From Streptomyces mirabilis (lineage in GTDB: Bacteria > Actinomycetota > Actinomycetes > Streptomycetales > Streptomycetaceae), in the NCBI RefSeq assembly GCF_039503195.1, contig NZ_JBCJKP010000001.1, positions 10,903,748 to 10,967,747 of the forward strand: a stretch of DNA of 64,000 nt, read 5' to 3'. Positions 1 to 8,722 of this stretch are shown piece by piece. A program made the position numbers and the translations under genes. The notes under the pieces are model-generated. The model had not been told where the DNA came from and did no database searches. It saw only the letters and a program-made list of their open reading frames with translations. The first letter of the stretch is position 1, and each line of letters begins with the position of its first letter.

Positions 1-73
1 CACAGCAGTCGGCCGAAGGGATCCGTGATGACCTGGACACGCCACGGAGGCACGGCGCCAAGAGGTCGCCTCC

Positions 74-330
74 TTGACCGAGTGCGCCCGGACCGTCCTG
101 ACCGACCCGGACGCCGTCGTCCCCGACACCGAGACGACCGGCCGGGACCGGGAGTCCCTCATCGTCGAGCTCGCCGTCCAGAAGGTGTCCGGGACGTCCT
201 GGTGGACACGCTCCTCAACCCCGGCGAACCGATCCCCGCCGACGCAGCCGTTCTCATGTATCAGGCGCCGTGTCGGGATGACGCCGCCGAAGCCGGCAGG
301 CGTCTGGTCATCAAGCGGGTTCCGGGCAGC
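74..330 (+). pseudogene. DnaQ-like 3'-5' exonuclease remnant
   Basis: The first frame carries an exonuclease motif I (VVPDTETTGRD, then LIVELAVQKVSG). The family pattern continues only after a shift of frame near base 190 (VLVDTLLNPGEPIPADA). This matches the start of DEDD exonucleases, where DTETTG supplies the metal-binding Asp and Glu and the D-T-L-x-N-P segment follows about 20 residues later. The rest of the fold, including the later Asp and His motifs, is absent. I read it as a frameshifted and truncated pseudogene. The function is inferred from these two motifs only. Confidence 0.6.
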
Positions 331-589
331 GGTCGAGCACGATCTTGCCGCGCGGTTTCTACGAAATGGCGTGGGCGTTTGTCATACCGGTGGTCTAAGG
401 TCACGCTGTTCGTCACCGCTGGGGGCGTGGCCGCGAGAGCGGCTTGCCAGCTGCGGGGCTCCGGCAGCAGATGCGGAGGAGACGGACAGATGCCGCCGGC
501 CGGCGGTCAGCGTGGTGCGGCCCGGGGCTGGAGTCCCACCTGGTCCGTTCCGTGAGGCTGCGTAAAGCCCTTCAAGCGTAAGGACGTTG

Positions 590-2011
590 ATGAGACGTAA
601 TTCCCTCACCGGTTTAGCCGCAGTGTTTGTTTCGGCTGCGGGTCTGGCCGCATCGCTGCTGGGCGCCGCCCCAGCCGGTGCTGTTGCTGTTTCCGGTCAG
701 CCGGTGATCACTCTTGACACGCCGACACCGGCGGCCTTGCCGGCTGCTCCTGCCACGGAAGGTGTGTACTTCGACTTCCACACCAGGACCAAGAACCTGA
801 CGGCACACGATGTCACTCTGACCGTGGACGCCCGGGGACTGTCGAAGATCGCCAAGGTGGCGTTCTCGAGCAACTGCACCGCCCATGGCCTGGTCGCCAC
901 ATGCTCGGAGTCGTTCGAGTCCGGCTCCAACCCGAACATCGGCCTCGGGTCAATGACCCAGTTGACCCTGACCGTGCTCAGGGGCAGCCGACTGGGCGCC
1001 ACGGGAACGTACAAGATCACCGGCCGGTCCGCGCATGCGCAGATCACAGGCGGTACGGGATCCGTCACCGTGGGAGGGCCGTCCTTCGGCCTCGAGCACC
1101 TCGCCGACCACACCAACCTGAAGGTCGGCAGCAACGTCGCCGAACCGGTCCGGTTCACCAACGTGGGCAACCGCCCGGCCCGCGGTGTGCAGACGGTCCT
1201 CGCCGCCTCACCCGGCCTGGACTTCGCCGACCACTACTCCAACTGCAAGTACGGGTTCAACGGCGCGATCCACTTCGCGGAGTGCTACCCCAAGGGCGCC
1301 ATCAACATTGGCGAGACGGCCGCCCTGGCCGCCCCGGTGCGTCTGCACGTGGGCTCCACCGCCCTCAACACCTTCCTAGACGCGCTCACCGCGCCTCTCG
1401 GTCAGCCTGGCTGGCCGGACGGACAGGGCATCAAGTGGACGTGGGGCAAAGGGTCCGCGCCCGCCCTCAAGCTGAAGGTGATCAAGGCGGGCCGGCGGTC
1501 CTCGGTCCCGGCGGGATCCGTCTCCCTGCCGCAGACGGGCAGCGTCACCGACTACTGGATCGCCGCCCTGAGGGCCCGCAACACGGCCGACTTCGCCGTC
1601 TCCGGCGCGAGTGCCCAAGCCGATGCGGGCCAGAACGCGACCCTCGCCTTCCACCTGATCGCCAACGGTCCGGCGACCCTGTACGACCGCAGCGGCGGTG
1701 AAGGAGTGCCCACCGCCTGGGTGACGCTCCCGCCCGGCACCACAGCCGTCGGCCATTCGGCCAACTGCGCCCCGTGGCAGGAGAACAACCCGACAGCCGA
1801 GGCGAAGGGACCGTACGTCTGCAGCCTGCCGGGCATCATCGTGCCCAAGGGACAGGTCACCAACTTCTCCTTGACCGTCCGGGTCGACGACGTCGTCACG
1901 CACGCCAAGGGCGGCGTCCAGCTGGTCTGGGGCCCGGACCCGGCCGACTCCCACCGGCCCGCTTTCGATCCGGACAGCCGCAACGACTCCGCCATCCTCA
2001 CCATGAACTAA
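590..2011 (+). CDS. Secreted protein of unknown function
   Basis: This encodes 474 residues. The ATG at 590 is chosen because AAGGA at 580-584 sits about 5 bases upstream; the TTG just before it is less likely. The N-terminus is a clear Sec signal peptide: MRRNSL, a hydrophobic stretch (residues about 8-26) and cleavage near AAPAGA-VA. The mature part is rich in Thr, Ser, Gly and beta-type segments with a few cysteines, like DUF11-type or other beta-sandwich surface proteins. There is no sorting signal or C-terminal membrane segment, so it is probably released. I do not recognise a defined family. A hairpin terminator lies about 200 bases downstream. Confidence 0.75.
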   Translation: MRRNSLTGLAAVFVSAAGLAASLLGAAPAGAVAVSGQPVITLDTPTPAALPAAPATEGVYFDFHTRTKNLTAHDVTLTVDARGLSKIAKVAFSSNCTAHGLVATCSESFESGSNPNIGLGSMTQLTLTVLRGSRLGATGTYKITGRSAHAQITGGTGSVTVGGPSFGLEHLADHTNLKVGSNVAEPVRFTNVGNRPARGVQTVLAASPGLDFADHYSNCKYGFNGAIHFAECYPKGAINIGETAALAAPVRLHVGSTALNTFLDALTAPLGQPGWPDGQGIKWTWGKGSAPALKLKVIKAGRRSSVPAGSVSLPQTGSVTDYWIAALRARNTADFAVSGASAQADAGQNATLAFHLIANGPATLYDRSGGEGVPTAWVTLPPGTTAVGHSANCAPWQENNPTAEAKGPYVCSLPGIIVPKGQVTNFSLTVRVDDVVTHAKGGVQLVWGPDPADSHRPAFDPDSRNDSAILTMN

Positions 2012-2208
2012 GCCACGGCCCACGGGCGGTGCCGGGCTGCTTCGCCGCGCCATGGCCGAACGACCCCTGTGCGAGCTGGGGAAGCTGCCCGACTGTCCCC
2101 AGAGCCGCCACATAGGTCACCTGGGCCTGTCGAACCGAACACCCGGGTCGGGGGCAGCAACAACTCGGTCGGCGCCCGGAGTCCACCGCCCCGGTCCGTG
2201 ACGTCAAG

Positions 2209-2240
2209 ACGCCCCCAGAACCACCTGTTCTGGGGGGCGT
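2209..2240 (+). terminator. Strong hairpin, probable bidirectional terminator
   Basis: A 13-base arm (2209-2221) pairs with 2227-2240 across a 5-base loop, with one extra G in the right arm. The bases after it (to 2260) are T-rich for this GC content. It lies downstream of the secreted-protein gene. The stretch 2012-2609 otherwise shows no convincing gene. Confidence 0.65.
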
Positions 2241-2609
2241 GCTTGGTTGCTCTATTTCTTGGCGAGGCGGAGCTGGTTGACGCACCGCAGGTCACGGAAT
2301 GCTGCGGTGAAACGGCCCCCAGGGGAGCTCGCGGCGTGCCTTTGACCACCGGTCCCCGAGACCGGACGCCGGGCGGTAAGGTGCGGGCAGCGGGCGACAC
2401 ATCTGCCCAAGCCCGCTCCCTGGCCCATGACCGGGATGCACCACGGCAAAGGTGCCCGCGGACCCTGCGCAAGGGGTCCGGTCTGCGCAGCATCAGTGTG
2501 GGAGGTACATCAACTTCCGGTGACCGCAGGGCCGTTGAGCCTTCCGCATGCTGCTCTTCGTCACGCGCATCGGGTCATGGGGCCGGGCGCGGGAAGATGC
2601 GAGAGCCGT

Positions 2610-3470
2610 ATGACCAAGAGCCACGGCCGTAAGAGCCGGGCGAGAAACAGGAGCCGCCGTTCCGGCGTCGCCTACGCGGCCGCCAACGCGGGAACCCTCC
2701 ACTTGCTCGCCAGCGGCCCGTCGGCCACGGACCTCCAGCCTGACCCCGGCCGGTGGGGAGTCGAGACCGCGCCGGGCCCGCGGACCGCGGCCGCGCTGAT
2801 CGGCGCCAGCATTGAGCGGAGCGCGCCGGGTCGGCACTCCCTCACGGCGAAGCTCCTCGAGGAGGACCCGATCGTGCTCGCGGTGACCGCGGGCGCCGCC
2901 TGCCGCCTGCACGCGGCGGCCCGCGTACCCGAAGAAGAAGGCCCTGTCGCCCGGCCCGCCCAGGCGTTCTCGTTCCTCGTTGAGCACGCCCGCGCTCACG
3001 GTGGCGATGCCCGACTGCTGCTCGCGGGAGTTGAGCGGGCGCCCGCAGTGGACTGTGCGGCGCTCCTGGGCGACGCGCTGGACCTCTTCAGCGCCCCCGC
3101 TCCCGTATATGGGGGCGGGGGCGCGGCGGCCATCGCCGTCTCGTCGGATGCGCGGCGTGATCCGTACAGGACCGCTGCCACATCACCAGCTGCCCGCGCC
3201 TCTTCAGCCCAGCAAGGAGAACCGGATCCGTATGAGCGAGAACACCGAAGACGTCATCCGGCACGCGGAAAGTGCAGCCTGGTCCCTCGCCGAGTTCGTC
3301 ACCGACCTCCAGTACCCGGGGAGGAAGATCGAACATCCTGCGGAGGCATCCTTCATCGACAGTCATCTCGCCCGCGCCGCAGGCGAGATGACGACAGCCC
3401 TCACCCTGCTCAGGACCTTCGTGGAGGGCCTCCAGGATCAGGACCATCTGATGACCGACTACCGGGGTGA
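2610..3470 (+). CDS. Hypothetical basic-N-terminal protein, 3' end doubtful
   Basis: The start is placed at the ATG at 2610 (MTKSHGRKSRARNRSRR). The N-terminus is strongly basic and could bind nucleic acid. The coding signal is good to about 3190 (residue ~195), with no recognised domain. Beyond that, the frame runs 239 bases into the next gene, which has its own ribosome site and better codon use. The predicted last ~80 residues are therefore probably not native, and the original stop may have been lost by a frameshift. It sits in a plasmid-like block with two paralogous small genes. Function unknown. Confidence 0.5.
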   Translation: MTKSHGRKSRARNRSRRSGVAYAAANAGTLHLLASGPSATDLQPDPGRWGVETAPGPRTAAALIGASIERSAPGRHSLTAKLLEEDPIVLAVTAGAACRLHAAARVPEEEGPVARPAQAFSFLVEHARAHGGDARLLLAGVERAPAVDCAALLGDALDLFSAPAPVYGGGGAAAIAVSSDARRDPYRTAATSPAARASSAQQGEPDPYEREHRRRHPARGKCSLVPRRVRHRPPVPGEEDRTSCGGILHRQSSRPRRRRDDDSPHPAQDLRGGPPGSGPSDDRLPG

Positions 3471-3732
3471 ACCGCTTGGCGAAGTGCTGCAGCGCTACAC
3501 CGACTCATCCCTCGCGGCGGAGCAACTCGCAGACGCGCTGGGCAAGGCCCGCCCCGTCACCGAGCACCCGCGCACAAGGAGGTGCTGGACGGCGAGCAGG
3601 GGCCGGCAGCCGCGGCGCGCTCCCTTGCCGAGCTCGTCACCGACCTCAAGTACCGGGAGATCGAGTACCCGCTGGAGGCCTACCGCATCTATGGCTTCCT
3701 CACCCGCGTGGCGGGGGAGAGGACAGCTCTGA
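3232..3732 (+). CDS. Small protein, first of two tandem paralogues
   Basis: The ATG at 3232 follows AAGGAGA at 3214-3220. Residues 1-115 are good coding sequence with the pattern SLAEFVTDL, then AGEMTTALTLLRT, then QRYTD. The same pattern recurs in the next gene (SLAELVTDL, AGERTALTLLRT, QRYTD), so the two are tandem paralogues or two repeats of one protein. After about base 3570 this frame turns into low-quality Arg/Ser/Pro sequence and the coding signal jumps to the next frame, which implies an indel. No known family is recognised. The predicted helical content suggests a small all-alpha protein. Confidence 0.55.
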   Translation: MSENTEDVIRHAESAAWSLAEFVTDLQYPGRKIEHPAEASFIDSHLARAAGEMTTALTLLRTFVEGLQDQDHLMTDYRGEPLGEVLQRYTDSSLAAEQLADALGKARPVTEHPRTRRCWTASRGRQPRRAPLPSSSPTSSTGRSSTRWRPTASMASSPAWRGRGQL

Positions 3733-3935
3733 CCCTGCTCAGGACCTCCGTGGCAAGCCTTCGAGACAAGGAACTCCTGCGGGACGAGACGCTCGACGAA
3801 GCGATCCAGCGGTACACCGACGCGTCCGTCACGGCCGGGGAACTCGCGGGGGTGGTGGGCAGGACGTACTCCGCCGTCGGGCACCTCGCATACAAGGAGG
3901 CGCCCGGCGAACAGGAGCCGGCAGTGCGCGGCTGA
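3582..3935 (+). CDS. Small protein, second tandem paralogue
   Basis: This gives 117 residues from a GTG at 3582. AAGGAG lies directly against that GTG, so it is a poor start. The sequence reads more naturally as a continuation of the upstream paralogue across a frameshift near 3570. The core SLAELVTDL - ALTLLRTSV - AIQRYTDASVTAGELAG aligns with the upstream copy along its full length. Either a single two-repeat protein was frameshifted, or recombination between tandem genes deleted the native junction. Function unknown. Confidence 0.55.
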   Translation: MLDGEQGPAAAARSLAELVTDLKYREIEYPLEAYRIYGFLTRVAGERTALTLLRTSVASLRDKELLRDETLDEAIQRYTDASVTAGELAGVVGRTYSAVGHLAYKEAPGEQEPAVRG

Positions 3936-4123
3936 GTCTGCCTGTTCGGCGGGTGCGTGTTCGTCTGAGGACGCGGTGAGCCAGGGCCGGGGCCGGTTGG
4001 TGGCCACGGCCCTGGTCATGTTGTCCGGCCGTGCGAGGCCGCCGCCCGTGAACACCCAAGCCGTTCATCCACACCGAAAAGCCCACAAGTGAGTGAGATG
4101 GCCTTAGTTAATGGGTGACTTTT

Positions 4124-4138
4124 ACTCATTCAATGAGT
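4124..4138. promoter_or_regulatory. Perfect palindrome, candidate operator
   Basis: ACTCATT-c-AATGAGT is a perfect 7+1+7 inverted repeat, 42 bases upstream of the Phd-helicase gene. GAGTGA/GGGTGA half-site-like words recur at 4089-4096, 4112-4118 and 4176-4186. The gene it precedes begins with Phd-type DNA-binding repeats, and Phd/YefM proteins bind palindromes and autoregulate. It is therefore a plausible self-operator. This is inference. Confidence 0.4.
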
Positions 4139-4180
4139 GACTCGTGATATCTGAAGGGGATTTGAGTATTGGGAGGGTGA

Positions 4181-5901
4181 GTGAGTCAGTCACCACAGGC
4201 AGAGCACGCGATGAACGCGAGCGACGCCCGCAGGGACCTGTACGCCCTGGTCAAGCGCGCGGAGGGCGACGGAGTCACGACGCTGATCCACAAGCGGGAG
4301 GACCGTGTTCTGCTCGCCCCGCTCGACCGGTTCCCGGCAGCGCGGAAAGCCGACGCCTTCCCTGCCTGGGTACTGAGCGCGGCGCAGAAGGAATTCGGTG
4401 ACCTGATCTCGCGGGCGGCTCAAGGTCAACCGCAGGTGCTCCGCAGGAACATCACGCCCGTCGCGGTGCTGCTCCCCGTCGACACTCACGCAAGTGCCCT
4501 CTCGTCCGACCCGGCCGTACCCTCCGGCGCGGCGCCCGCAGGAGGTGCGGTGAACAGCCAAGGACAGCAGGACCGGGAAAGCGCGCCGCGCAGGCTCGCG
4601 ACACTGGGCGATGCCATCGGTTCCGTGCTCACCGCCGGCCCGACGTTCGGGCTGCCCGGCCTGGACGCGGCGACCGGCGGTCTGCAGCCGGGTCGGCTGA
4701 CCCTGGGGGCGGCCGCCCCGAGCGTCGGCGGAAGTCTCCTGGGGCTGGCCGCCGCCCGCACGACCGCGCTGGTCGACCATCGCACGGTCCTGTACGCGGC
4801 GTCCGGACCGAACCGCGACGACGTCTTCCGCCGCATCCTGTCCGCGGAGACCGGGGGCGACTACCCGCGCCTGAAGCAGGGACGCCTCACCGCCCACGAG
4901 CAGGACGTCGCCCGCCAACTCGTGCAGGCCGGCGACGTCCTGCTCATCGATGACGGCAGCAACCTGACCGCCAAGGACATCGCGGAGACCGCCCCGCACA
5001 TGGAGGGCTGGCCCTCGTGGTCGTGGACCGCCTCCAGGCCACCCACAGCGCTCGCCTGCCGCTGTCCGGGAACCGGCTCCCCGACGCCTCCCAGATCCTC
5101 TCCACCCTCGCGCGCACCCTGCACGTGCCGGTACTCGCCGTCGTCGACAGTGACGACCCCACGCTGCTCTCGCTCCTGGACGCCGATGTCCTGCTGACGC
5201 TCACCGCGACCACCGATCCCGGCAGGGTCCAAGTCACGGTGGCGGAACGTGACTTCGGTGTGATCGGCTCCGCGTACCTGCGCCCCGACCTGCTGCACGC
5301 CCGCTTCGGCGACGCAGAGGCCGCGCCCGTCGCCGGGACCGGCAGCGAAGACTGGAGGCTGCACACCGCACCCGTGGCGCGGGAGCTGGCCGACGCCGCG
5401 CTGCCCTACTCTTCCGGCGCCCAGAAGGGACTGCCGTCCGCGCTCACGCACCTGCTGGCCGCGCTGCGCACCGCACTGGTAGCCGGTGAACAGGAGGCGA
5501 TCGACGAGCTCGCGACGTCGCTGAGGCAGGCTGCTGCCGCGCCGCCGCAGATGCCGGACACCGCCGAGGGCCGTCGTCTCGCGGCCGCGCCGCACGCCTA
5601 CAACGCGCCCGCCCCCGCCGGCGCCACCGCGCAGCCTTCTGCCCCGGAACCCGCCCGACCTGCCGCCGCCAGCGGCGCCGTCTCGGACGCGGACGAGGAA
5701 GTCCGGCGGGACGACGATGACGGCCTGGTCCCCGGCGACGAGGAGGTCGAGCCGGACACTGCGGTGTTCCCGGCGTTGCGGATCCTCAAGGACTCGGTGA
5801 CCCGTTCGAAGATGCACCCGATCCCGGTCATCCGCCTTGAGGACCGGGAGGACGGCCCCTGGCCGTTGATCAGCGAGGACATGGACGGCGAGCCCCGCTG
5901 A
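4181..5901 (+). pseudogene. Phd-like antitoxin domains fused to a degenerate DnaB-type ATPase (frameshifted)
   Basis: Translation starts at GTG 4181 behind GGAGG at 4172-4176. Residues ~11-50 and ~65-105 are two copies of a Phd/YefM N-terminal fold (NASDARRDLYALVKRAEGDG; AAQKEFGDLISRAAQG). From residue ~150 the protein follows the DnaB helicase C-domain order: GLPGLDAATGGLQPG, the P-loop position, VLLIDDGSNLTAKDI, then LVVVDRLQATHS. The P-loop reads APSVGGS instead of xPSMGKT, so the catalytic Lys is missing. A single missing base near 5009 (GGC[C]TGG would restore LALVVVD) moves the rest, to 5901, into another frame. Intact length would be about 573 residues with an acidic tail. It was likely a plasmid replication or maintenance protein with regulatory DNA binding. 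Confidence 0.6.
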
Positions 5902-6712
5902 GTCCACCCCGACGTTACCAGCACCCGCATCAACCACACCTGAGAGAACGGCAAGCGGGTCCGGCGCGACCAGCTCGACGTGCCCGCCTCCTTCGGGGAC
6001 GGCGTGCTGTGCCTGATCGACCGCAACGGCTCCTTCCCTTCCGCCTGTTCGGCCGTCCCCCTCGCCCCGAACAAGCTCCTGCACACCGGCCCTCTCGACG
6101 CCTTCGACAAGACCAAGGCCGCGATCTACCAGATCGACATCCCGGAATGGGACTACCCGGGCATGCCGCACCCGCTCGGACGGCTCATCGAGCGGCCCGA
6201 CGAGCAGGGCCGCGTGTGGGTGACCACCCCGCACATCAGGCAGCTGGAGCGCCTGCACCGCGAGGGACACCTCACCGCTCCCGTGACCATCCACGACTCG
6301 TGGACGGGGAAGGCGAACGAGTCGCTGTTCAAGCCGTTCTACACCGCGGCCCGCGAGGCCCGCACCGAGCTCATCCAGGCCGGCGGCGAGCCGTACAAGA
6401 ACTACAAGACCCGCCTGTCGATCGCACTGCGCCTGCTGTGGCCCAAGCGCCCCTCGCAGCGGTCCCCGTTCTGGCGGCCGGACTGGCGCATGAACATGGT
6501 CGCCGAAGCATCCGTCCGCCACTGGACCGTCGCCTTCAAGGCCGTCCAGGAAGGCCACACCCTCATCGCCCTGCGCAACGTCGACGCCGCTATCTTCTGG
6601 ACACCCCCCCGGCACGCCGCCCTCCACCTACCGGATCGGGACCGGCTTCGGCGAGGTCAAGGCCAAGTTCATCCAGCCCGGCGAGTTCATCCCCGAAGGT
6701 GATTCTCAATGA
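5902..6712 (+). pseudogene. DNA polymerase-palm / Tap-like plasmid protein (nonsense codon and frameshift)
   Basis: The coding frame starts right after the previous stop but is cut by TGA at 5941-5943, where TGG (Trp) would read through. It continues to about 6605 with family-B-polymerase-like features: CLIDRNGSFPSA resembles motif A, YKNYKTRLSIALRLLWPKR resembles a motif B helix, and ALRNVDAAIF is at the motif C position. A run of seven C at 6604-6610 then shifts the frame; the +2 frame gives TYRIGTGFGEVKAKFI and a natural TGA at 6710-6712. The layout recalls the telomere-associated Tap proteins of linear Streptomyces replicons. I infer only a Tap-like or polymerase-like fold, not activity. 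Confidence 0.45.
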
Positions 6713-6717
6713 CTGAG

Positions 6718-7920
6718 TCAAGTCGCCTGCGGGACCGGCGGGGCGGACGTGAACATCCTCTTGTCACGCAGCATTGCCCACAGGACATCGACCCTGCGTC
6801 GGGCGAGGGACAAGAGAGCCTGGGTGTGACGCAGCCCCTCGGCACGTTTCTTGAGGTAGTAGTCGCGGGAGGGGCCTGGCCTCGTCATCGCGGTCTGCGC
6901 GGACAGGTACATGACGTGCCGCAGTCGCCGGTTGTACCGCTTGGGCCGGTGGTAATTGCCGGTTCGGCGGCCGGAGTCGCGCGGCACTGGGGCGAGGCCG
7001 GCGTGAGAAGCCAAACGTCCGGCGTTCGCGTACGCGGACAGGTCGCCGACGATAGCGACGAACTCAGCGCCCAGGATGGGGCCAATGCCCGGCAGGGACT
7101 CAATGATCTCGGCACGGTCGTCCGTGCGGAAGGTCTCGCGAATCTGCCGGTCGATGTCCTTGATGCGCTGATCCAGGACGAGGATCTGATGGGCAAGGCC
7201 GCAGACCAGTCTGGCGGCCCGTTCTTCGCCGGGCAGCGCGGTCTGCTGGCTCTGAGCGGCTTCCACCGCCCCGGTTGCGACCTCGGCGGCCTTATGGACC
7301 TTGCGGCGTTCGAGCCAGGTGGTCAGCCGCTTGACGCCGATTCGCCGCAGGGCGGCTGGCGTCTGGTACCCGGTCAGCAAGACCAACGATCCCTTACTGC
7401 CCGAGTAGTCGAAGGCCCGTTCCAATGCGGGGCAGATGCCGAGGAGCAGGTCCCGCAACCGGTTGATCAGCCGCACCCGGTCGGAGATCAGATCGGCGCG
7501 GTGCGCGGTGAGCAGCTGCAGCTCGGAAACCAACTCCGGGGGCGTCACCAGCGGTGCGAAGTCCCGACGCATCCGGGCTGTGTCGGCGATGACCAGGGCA
7601 TCCTTGGCGTCGGTCTTCCCCTCGCCGCGGTACGCACCGGACAAGCGGTTGACTGTGCGCCCGGGGATGTAGACCACCAGCTGGCCGTGGGCGATCAGCA
7701 GGGTCAGCAACAGGGTGGAAGCGCGGCCAGAAATGTCCACCGCCCACCTCACCTCGTCGCCAGCCTCGCAGGCCGTTGCGATGAGCTCGAGGATCTCGTC
7801 TTCGTCGTTGAGTACTTTCTGGGAGAAGACCCTGTCGCCGTCAGCGTTGACCGCCACCGCCCAGTGATGTCCCTTGCCGGCGTCGATGCCGACCCATATC
7901 TGCTCGCTTGTCACGCCCAT
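6718..7920 (-). CDS. IS110-family transposase (DEDD/Ser recombinase)
   Basis: This is an intact protein of 400 residues. The N-terminal RuvC-like DEDD domain starts at IWVGIDAGKGHHWAVAVN, with AVDISGR and GKTDAKDALVIAD supplying further acidic residues. The C-terminal transposase_20 domain has ESLPGIGPILGAEFVAIVGD and HAGLAPVPRDSGRRTGN, the latter containing the conserved catalytic-Ser region. Length and domain order are typical of IS110/IS117-type elements. It appears complete and potentially active, unlike most mobile genes in this window. It is read toward the Tap-like pseudogene. Confidence 0.92.
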   Translation of the reverse strand: MGVTSEQIWVGIDAGKGHHWAVAVNADGDRVFSQKVLNDEDEILELIATACEAGDEVRWAVDISGRASTLLLTLLIAHGQLVVYIPGRTVNRLSGAYRGEGKTDAKDALVIADTARMRRDFAPLVTPPELVSELQLLTAHRADLISDRVRLINRLRDLLLGICPALERAFDYSGSKGSLVLLTGYQTPAALRRIGVKRLTTWLERRKVHKAAEVATGAVEAAQSQQTALPGEERAARLVCGLAHQILVLDQRIKDIDRQIRETFRTDDRAEIIESLPGIGPILGAEFVAIVGDLSAYANAGRLASHAGLAPVPRDSGRRTGNYHRPKRYNRRLRHVMYLSAQTAMTRPGPSRDYYLKKRAEGLRHTQALLSLARRRVDVLWAMLRDKRMFTSAPPVPQAT

Positions 7921-8124
7921 GTGGTTCGCTCCGCTCCTCTACGCCAGGTGCGTTCGTGGCCCGGGGAACACTCCGCCGACAGGTCCTTAACCAGCGATGT
8001 CCGCAGCTCTCAATCAGCAGTCAGAGCGTCCCGGAGGACCGGGCGGCCATTCACCTTGAGCCATCAACGGCAACGACTGATCAGCCACACCCGGTCCTCC
8101 TGGACCGCCCACATTCTTAAGGAC
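7921..8124 (-). ncRNA. Candidate IS110 bridge RNA region
   Basis: IS110 elements of the IS621 type express a structured bridge RNA from the non-coding end upstream of the recombinase, with a target loop first and a donor loop second. On the transcribed (minus) strand, ATCAGTCGT (plus 8074-8082) matches the target core and its right flank. Further 3', TTAAGGAC (plus 7982-7989) is complementary to the element's own left end (8117-8124). The order target then donor agrees with the known layout. Exact RNA ends cannot be set by eye. Confidence 0.5.
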
Positions 8125-8129
8125 GACTG

Positions 8130-8700
8130 ATGGCCGGACCCACAGGCCGCGGCAACTCCCGCGGCGCCGCACTGGGCGATCTCCTGCGCGCCCAGGTCAC
8201 CCCCGCCACCGGCTGTCGACGTACAGCGCCAAGCACTGGCACGCCCAGCTCAGCCAGCTCACCGGGACCAGACGCGGCTACGAGGCCCTGGAGAGCGCCG
8301 GCCTCGACGCCAAACCCGACACCCTGATCAAGTGGCTGTCGGATCCCGAGTACAACGTCCGCCGCAGCTACCGCAACCTCATCCACACCGCCTACGAGAA
8401 CGTCGCCATCGTCCCCGCCGACCCCATCCCCGACCACGTCAAGAACGGCCAGTTCGAGATCAGCGGCCTCGTCAAAACCGGCGCCGACGAACGCGAACGC
8501 GGCAACCGCCGCGCTGCCCCCTGCGCATCGACGGAAGCCGCGGCGACTGGAGCGACATCGAGGCGCTCTGGCTGGCCGGCGACCTGCGCGACGACGACTT
8601 CGAGGACCGCTTCATCGACGACGTCATCATCGCCGACATCGGCGAAGGCACAGACGGCTGGGAATTCTCTGGCAGCAGCTACTCCGTTGAACTCAGGTAA
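8130..8700 (+). pseudogene. Unknown plasmid-type gene with two frameshifts
   Basis: It starts at ATG 8130 (MAGPTGRGNSRGAALGDLL). The coding signal moves to a second frame near 8212 (STYSAKHWHAQLSQLTGTRR, ALESAGLDAKPDTLIKWLSD) and to a third near 8518 (LRIDGSRGDWSDIEALWLAG), ending at TAA 8698-8700. Joined, it gives about 190 residues with an acidic C-terminal half. In the pre-insertion state it was the gene directly behind the Tap-like gene, 5 bases from its stop. I do not recognise the family. The co-operonic position suggests a role with the replication or telomere-type proteins upstream. Confidence 0.5.
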
Positions 8701-8722
8701 CACACCAGATGGGAAGCCGCGT

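Larger units (their letters stand above)
6717..8130 (-). mobile_element. IS110-family insertion sequence (1.4 kb)
   Basis: The element holds one leftward transposase plus about 200 bases of upstream non-coding DNA. The hexamer GACTGA occurs at both edges (6711-6716 and 8125-8130). Removing the element and one copy joins ...CTCAATGACTGATGGCC..., which restores a TGA stop (6710-6712) five bases before an ATG (8130). The insertion therefore fell exactly between two genes of one operon. IS110 elements insert without long terminal repeats and leave only a short shared core, as seen here. Confidence 0.85.

Noticed and set aside
2252..2449. 65-codon minus-strand frame ending at the 2.2-kb hairpin
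   Set aside because: It has no recognisable sequence and weak start context. The hairpin could serve either strand, but that alone does not support a gene.
4861..6627. Open frame of 588 codons on the minus strand
   Set aside because: Shadow of the Phd-DnaB and Tap-like coding sequence, with low-complexity Gly/Arg/Val content.
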